In this document: positions 60,296-64,000 of the stretch, piece after piece
Position numbering within the stretch: position 1 is the stretch's first letter
Layout of the letters: every line of letters starts with the position of its first letter
Assembly: GCA_028023455.1 (NCBI GenBank)
Contig: JAQFVV010000013.1
Location: forward strand, 13,218,258-13,282,257
Direction: 5' to 3'
Length of the DNA stretch: 64,000 bases
DNA from: Epiperipatus broadwayi
Lineage: Eukaryota; Onychophora; Udeonychophora; Euonychophora; Peripatidae
Translations under genes and position numbers: made by a program
Notes under the pieces: model-generated
The model's input: only the letters and a program-made list of their open reading frames with translations
What the model was told of the DNA's origin: nothing
Databases searched by the model: none

Positions 60296-61240
60296 CATCA
60301 CTGACCCCCATGGTCAGATCGAGCATGCAAAGCATAACACGATCACATTTCCAGATCATAGTCTACCTTGATTGCAGGATTCAAACCTCTGCCATCCAAA
60401 GCATTTTATTTATTTTGAAGATCAACCTCAGATGCCAGTCAACCATAAGTTATATAAGTCAGCACACTTCGGACGACAGGCACACAATCCAACGCTTGAA
60501 ATATCCCATGACTAGCTCATACTCTGTCTCAGGGTCCAGCACATTTGACACTAAAAAAATAACTATACTCTTAAATTAATGGTGTTGCAGTGATGGGAGA
60601 GAGAATAGACCAACTAATACTTAAGCAAACATTATTATTTATTTATGCACACACATATACTTAACATAATATAACATAATAAATTTTTATATAAGAAAAT
60701 ATAAATGATCACTTTAGGCTATAGTTATAATAGTCCTTCGTTAAAGTTCATTTCATTTAAAATCAAGTATCTATTTAGTTATTTAAAGTATCTTTACCTG
60801 GGTTTTCATTTATGTGTATTTTCCAATTGGTTGGCATTTTGGTTCCATTAATGGTTCTAGGACTTGACCTTCATTTCTTTAGCTCAACAATGGGAGAGAG
60901 AGAGAATATGCAGCATCATCTCCTTTAGGGCTTAGACATTTACTCTGGGCATTGGCTCTAGGCGAGTACAGTTGATTTTAGCAGAAATCATTAGGGCCTG
61001 AAGTTGTCAAACACTCCTATGATTGTTCTGTGACTTCTGCATTGATGTTGACTGCAGCAGTAATTACCTGGCTTACTATTGCATTTATAATTTCTGAATA
61101 TTCTGCATTCTATCCGAACTGAATAATAATAACCTGAACTGACTGGTCTCTGACTGGACTGAACTACAGACTCAAAAGTGAAATGATCTAACAGATTGCA
61201 GACCCAACTGAATAACAATAGGCTATAGCGACTTTATATA
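60296..61240 (-). mobile_element. LTR-like 5' module of a retroelement, copy 2 (reverse orientation)
   Basis: Read on the minus strand: core promoter (61240-61207), many TCAGT/CAGTC repeats to about 61090, an AUG at 60837 opening 13 codons (MPTNWKIHINENP) into a good splice donor CCAG|GTAAAG at 60797, then TTTCAAGCGTTGGATTGTG (about 60515), TGGCATCTGAGGTT (about 60440) and GTTTGAATCCTGCAATCAAG (about 60396), and GGAAATGTGATCGTGTTATG (about 60357). This is the same order as the module at 49056-50075. Class inferred as for copy 1. Confidence 0.45.
61207..61240 (-). promoter_or_regulatory. TATA box plus TCAGT initiator, minus strand
   Basis: On the minus strand TATATAAA occupies 61240-61233 and TCAGT 61211-61207; the initiator A (61209) is 31 bp from the first T. 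Downstream sequence is rich in further TCAGT and CAGTC copies. Spacing matches the plus-strand promoter at 49056 to within one base, which supports both being real promoters or descendants of one. Confidence 0.6.
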
Positions 61241-62059
61241 CCTTTCTCTTTTATTGTGTTAATTTTTTATCATTATTTTTAATTTTGACTACAACCCAAA
61301 TCTGTTTTTTCTTAATTAATTGTTTTTACATTTGCTTTAATCTAATTTTTTGCTAACATTAATCTACTATATCATCGATAGTTTATATAGTTTTTAATTA
61401 ATTTATTTATTACTTACAATTTTTATCAGCCAGTCATCTTTTAAAACTAATTACATTTGCGAACGTTTTCTTTTACAAACAAAATTTTATTCTGATTTTT
61501 CATATTTACTTATTTTTTAAAAATAAGAGTTTTTAAATCTTTTGATTTTAGATTATCCCCCAGCCCTCTCAATACTAAAACTTTATTCTCTTTTTAAAGA
61601 AAACTACTCTTAAAACATATTACACCTTTTTTTTGTTTTCATTTTTATTAATAATTTAATCATTTATTTTTAATTTATAAACATGTATTGCTATGTATGT
61701 AATTTTATACATATATCTCTTGCTAACATTACATCACCCCCCCCCTCCGTTTTAGAGGTAAATGCATCAATTTGACCCATTTTAACACTGCCATTTATTT
61801 TTAACTATTCCATTTGATTTTTTTCACTTTTCGTGTTTTTATTTATTTAATATTTTTCTATCAAATAAGTGTCCAATTGTCTACAGATTAACAAAAACTA
61901 CAGAGGGTGACATTTCTACTTGCTCTATCCCACAGGCCATAATCTATGTTGACTGGCAACGATTGTCATGTGATTGATCATGAGGGGCAACATGCATTTT
62001 CCAATGTCTACGAAGAGGGTACATGTGCGAATGGCAGAACACATCTGGTTTATATCCGA

Positions 62060-62685
62060 CTTATGCAATAAACATACTTTTAACATTATTACTATGCTGT
62101 AATGTCTCAACCATTGAGTTGAAACCTGGCTTATATCTGACTTAAGGAATAAAAATACTTTTAACATTATTATTATGCTGGAATTTCTCAACCGGGGAGT
62201 TAAATGAGCCCATGACTTACTCCAATGAGTGTGCATCCTAAAAGATATGGAGTTGCTGCGAATGATAGTATTCATACACTGACCATTTGAATTACGCTAA
62301 AACTAGATTTATTATAACTATGCTGGGAATATATACAATCGTGAAATATTCAATATAAAAGTAATTATTTGTCCATTGTATGCTGGGAATATTTCTTCCA
62401 GTGGATCAAATGAGCCCAGGACTTTCTTTCTCCCTTGGGATTGCATCCTAGAAAAATATGGGGTCACTGTGAATGGCAGTATTCATCCACTGACCATTCA
62501 GCTTACGCTAAAACGAGTTATTATAACTATATGATGTTGGAATTTTTTTCCTGACGAACTGATTTGAAGCTTATCTGAATCCATTTTCCAGGGCACATAT
62601 TTATTTTAGATAATGGACTGGGATGACTTCTCCCAGCGTGTTGGATGAGTCCAGAACTTTTCTACCGGACAATCCCTTCCATTTT
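62060..62685 (+). repeat. Degenerate tandem repeat, unit about 200-215 bp
   Basis: Two main units (about 62167-62325 and 62380-62535) share ATGCTGGGAATATTTCTTCC-type starts, AAATGAGCCCA, TTGCATCCTA, GCAGTATTCATCCACTGACC and TTACGCTAAAAC in the same order. Partial units flank them (62060-62160 and about 62540-62685, with GATGAGTCCAGAACTTT). Unit identity is roughly 80% by eye. It looks like a small satellite-like array; the minus-strand frame 62275-61925 crossing it is a by-product. Confidence 0.75.
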
Positions 62686-62996
62686 ATGTTCATTATGGGT
62701 CTTAAGTAGCCTACATTTAATACTTTCGACCTTTATCTGTACTTCCCCCCTGACTATTAACCTACATAAATCTACACCTACATGAAAAATTATTTTGCAA
62801 TATTTTATTATAGATTTCATTTTATTTATTATATGCTTTATTCAATTTTTTCTTTAGATTTCATGAAAAATTATATTTATTAGAGCTGTATTCGATTTAT
62901 ATACTTTTATTTTATCACCCTATATTTGATTCTCAAAAAATTCTTAATTTTTCTTATTTATTTAACTCTATTTTCATTTTTGTTATTGATTCTTAA

Positions 62997-63580
62997 AACA
63001 GTATTGGTTGATTTGACATGCACGCCGCTTGATGGCATTGTTTATGTGCTAAAACACTTAAAAATGCTGTTTACACGGCCAAAGTTTACGACTTATAGAA
63101 CAGTGATGTGCATATTAGCCGTTGCGGGCGTAGATTGCATTGCACACAAATACTATGGCTTGCTGTTGTGCTTTGGACACTATGCAAATGCGCACATTTC
63201 ACAGATCGCTACTGTATCATGTGAAGGTGTATGGAATTCAACTGAACATAATTTGTAATGTGCGTTCAAACTATTGATCTTACACCGTACCTAACATAGT
63301 ATTACATATTAATAATTGTAAGCCCATTACCGCGCTTCCCTACACAGCTTCGAAGGTGAAAACAATTGCAAAAGTGTAGGGACAAGCACAATTTCACAGA
63401 ATTCATGCGAAAAGGCACGTTTACACGAGAACAGCTATGAGACAAATTAAATGGCTGTGGTTACACATTTTGGAAATCAGAAGCTTGGTTTGATCACAGT
63501 ACTGCATCTTTTGGACGATCCTTTGGATTTGTCAAAAACATTGATCCCCGGCCCTGCACAATCCAGCACTATGCGCTGAC
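62997..63580. mobile_element. Candidate fifth member of the GGTA foldback family
   Basis: The left part CAGTATTGGTTGATTTGACA then CGCCGCTTGATGGCATTG (63000-63043) aligns with the 10-kb element's end (GTAGTGTTTGGTTAGCTGCA, CCGCTAGAGGCGCTG). Near 63560 the complement reads ATAGTGCTGGATTGTGCAGG, a candidate for the opposite end. The interior (63310-63460) shares a block of about 150 bp with the 2.2-kb and 1.2-kb elements (CTTCCCTACACA, AAATGGC). No 8-bp duplication was found, so boundaries are uncertain. The 110-codon frame 62926-63258 runs across the boundary and is not a gene. Confidence 0.45.
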
Positions 63581-63798
63581 ATTTAGAATGTAATTAAAAA
63601 CTGTAAGTATTCCATTTTAGAAAATAAGATTGGTTCATAAATTGTTTAAAAGTAATTTGAAAAATGTCAACATGCGCTGAAATGTATAATACTTATAATT
63701 GTTAATAAAGAAGAATATATAAATTATTATTAAAGTTTATCCGCTTAACGTTTTCAAGGATCCATGCCTCATAATCTTAACCTTCATAAAATGTATAG

Positions 63799-64000
63799 TA
63801 AAATATATGCAAATATTCAAATAAGCTAGTATTCACACACTTCGAAAACAAGTGGTACACTATGCAAGATGGATGGCCTATGGGCCTTCCTATTAATGGT
63901 ATTCTATCTAGCATTAAATAAATACGAGCTATCAATCATTCCAAAATATCACAATAGCAACCAAGACTTTACATATGTTCGTTATGTAGACGATATTTTT
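63799..64000 (+). pseudogene. Second Penelope-like reverse transcriptase, cut by the window edge
   Basis: In the frame of 63841 the sequence reads FENKWYTMQDGWPMGLPING, the Penelope-like motif B region (normally Q..G.aMGsPlS). A stop at about 63919 and a one-base frame change follow. It then reads NKYELSIIPKY and, at the edge, TYVRYVDDIF, the motif C region with its YVDD. It belongs to a different Penelope-like lineage from 29641-33476, being less AT-rich and with different residues. The rest lies beyond 64000, so integrity downstream is unknown. Confidence 0.75.

Larger units (their letters stand above)
36590..64000 (+). other. ZC3H13 intron, at least 27.4 kb, phase 0, open at the right edge
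   Basis: Begins with GTAATT at 36590. I recognised no continuation of the ZC3H13 charged region, so the intron probably runs past the window. It is filled by foldback elements, LTR-like modules and tandem repeats described separately. Stretches with nothing recognisable: 36590-38310, 48401-49050, 50170-51906, 56857-60290, 61245-62050 and 62690-62990. Confidence 0.55.

Noticed and set aside
61925-62275. 116-codon minus-strand open frame
   Set aside because: It lies over the tandem repeat array; the repetition of its peptide reflects the DNA repeat.
62926-63258. 110-codon open frame
   Set aside because: It starts in AT-rich intron sequence and runs into a foldback-family repeat that is present elsewhere without an open frame.
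1-64000. CRISPR arrays, bacterial operons or phage genes
   Set aside because: No regular spacer arrays, no bacterial-type gene density; spliced animal gene and retroelements throughout.

Overview
The window is AT-rich (roughly 70-75% by eye) nuclear DNA of an invertebrate animal with a large, repeat-filled genome. The one recognisable host gene is the start of ZC3H13, the CCCH zinc-finger subunit of the m6A methyltransferase regulatory complex (flacc in Drosophila), on the + strand. Three coding exons fit together in phase: 3125-3250 (with 5' UTR from 3098), 15846-15973 (the CCCH finger) and 36493-36589. Introns are about 12.6 kb, 20.5 kb and more than 27 kb, so nearly everything else lies in or upstream of this gene. 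Core promoters with a TCAGT initiator and the form of the ZC3H13 N-terminus are compatible with an arthropod, but the phylum is not settled.

The rest is a dense set of nested, mostly decayed mobile elements. Intron 1 (3.3-15.8 kb) holds three copies of one RTE-clade LINE. Copy 1 (-) is split by copy 2 (+); copy 3 (+) is nearly full length with target-site duplications and sits inside a smaller foldback repeat. Copy 2 carries a 102-bp insert with Penelope-like, hammerhead-like boxes. Intron 2 (16-36.5 kb) holds near-identical direct repeats, a CR1/L2-like LINE scrap, two pogo/Tigger-like non-autonomous transposons, copies of a SINE-like repeat, and a Penelope-like element with a GIY-YIG region. 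That element is interrupted by an L1/Tx1-like LINE and then, at its stop codon, by a piggyBac-like TTAA element.

Intron 3 (36.6-64 kb) is the most unusual part. It holds a 10,074-bp foldback element (38319-48392) with about 4.94-kb arms, an 8-bp target duplication, and a copy of the RTE LINE in each arm. Three smaller elements follow at 51915-53029, 53094-55314 and 55612-56848. Each is flanked by its own 8-bp duplication (one with a single mismatch), has GGTA-like ends and carries TGGCGCTG-type subterminal repeats; a fifth candidate starts near 62997. None shows a transposase. I read these as one non-autonomous foldback DNA-transposon family that I cannot assign to a superfamily. Two homologous LTR-like modules in opposite orientation (49.06-50.07 kb and 61.24-60.30 kb) each have a TATA box and TCAGT initiator 31-32 bp apart. 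A tandem repeat lies at 62.1-62.7 kb, and a second Penelope-like RT runs off the right edge.

I see no tRNA, rRNA, CRISPR or bacterial-type features. Functional links between the elements and the host gene are not visible; the elements mainly explain the intron lengths.
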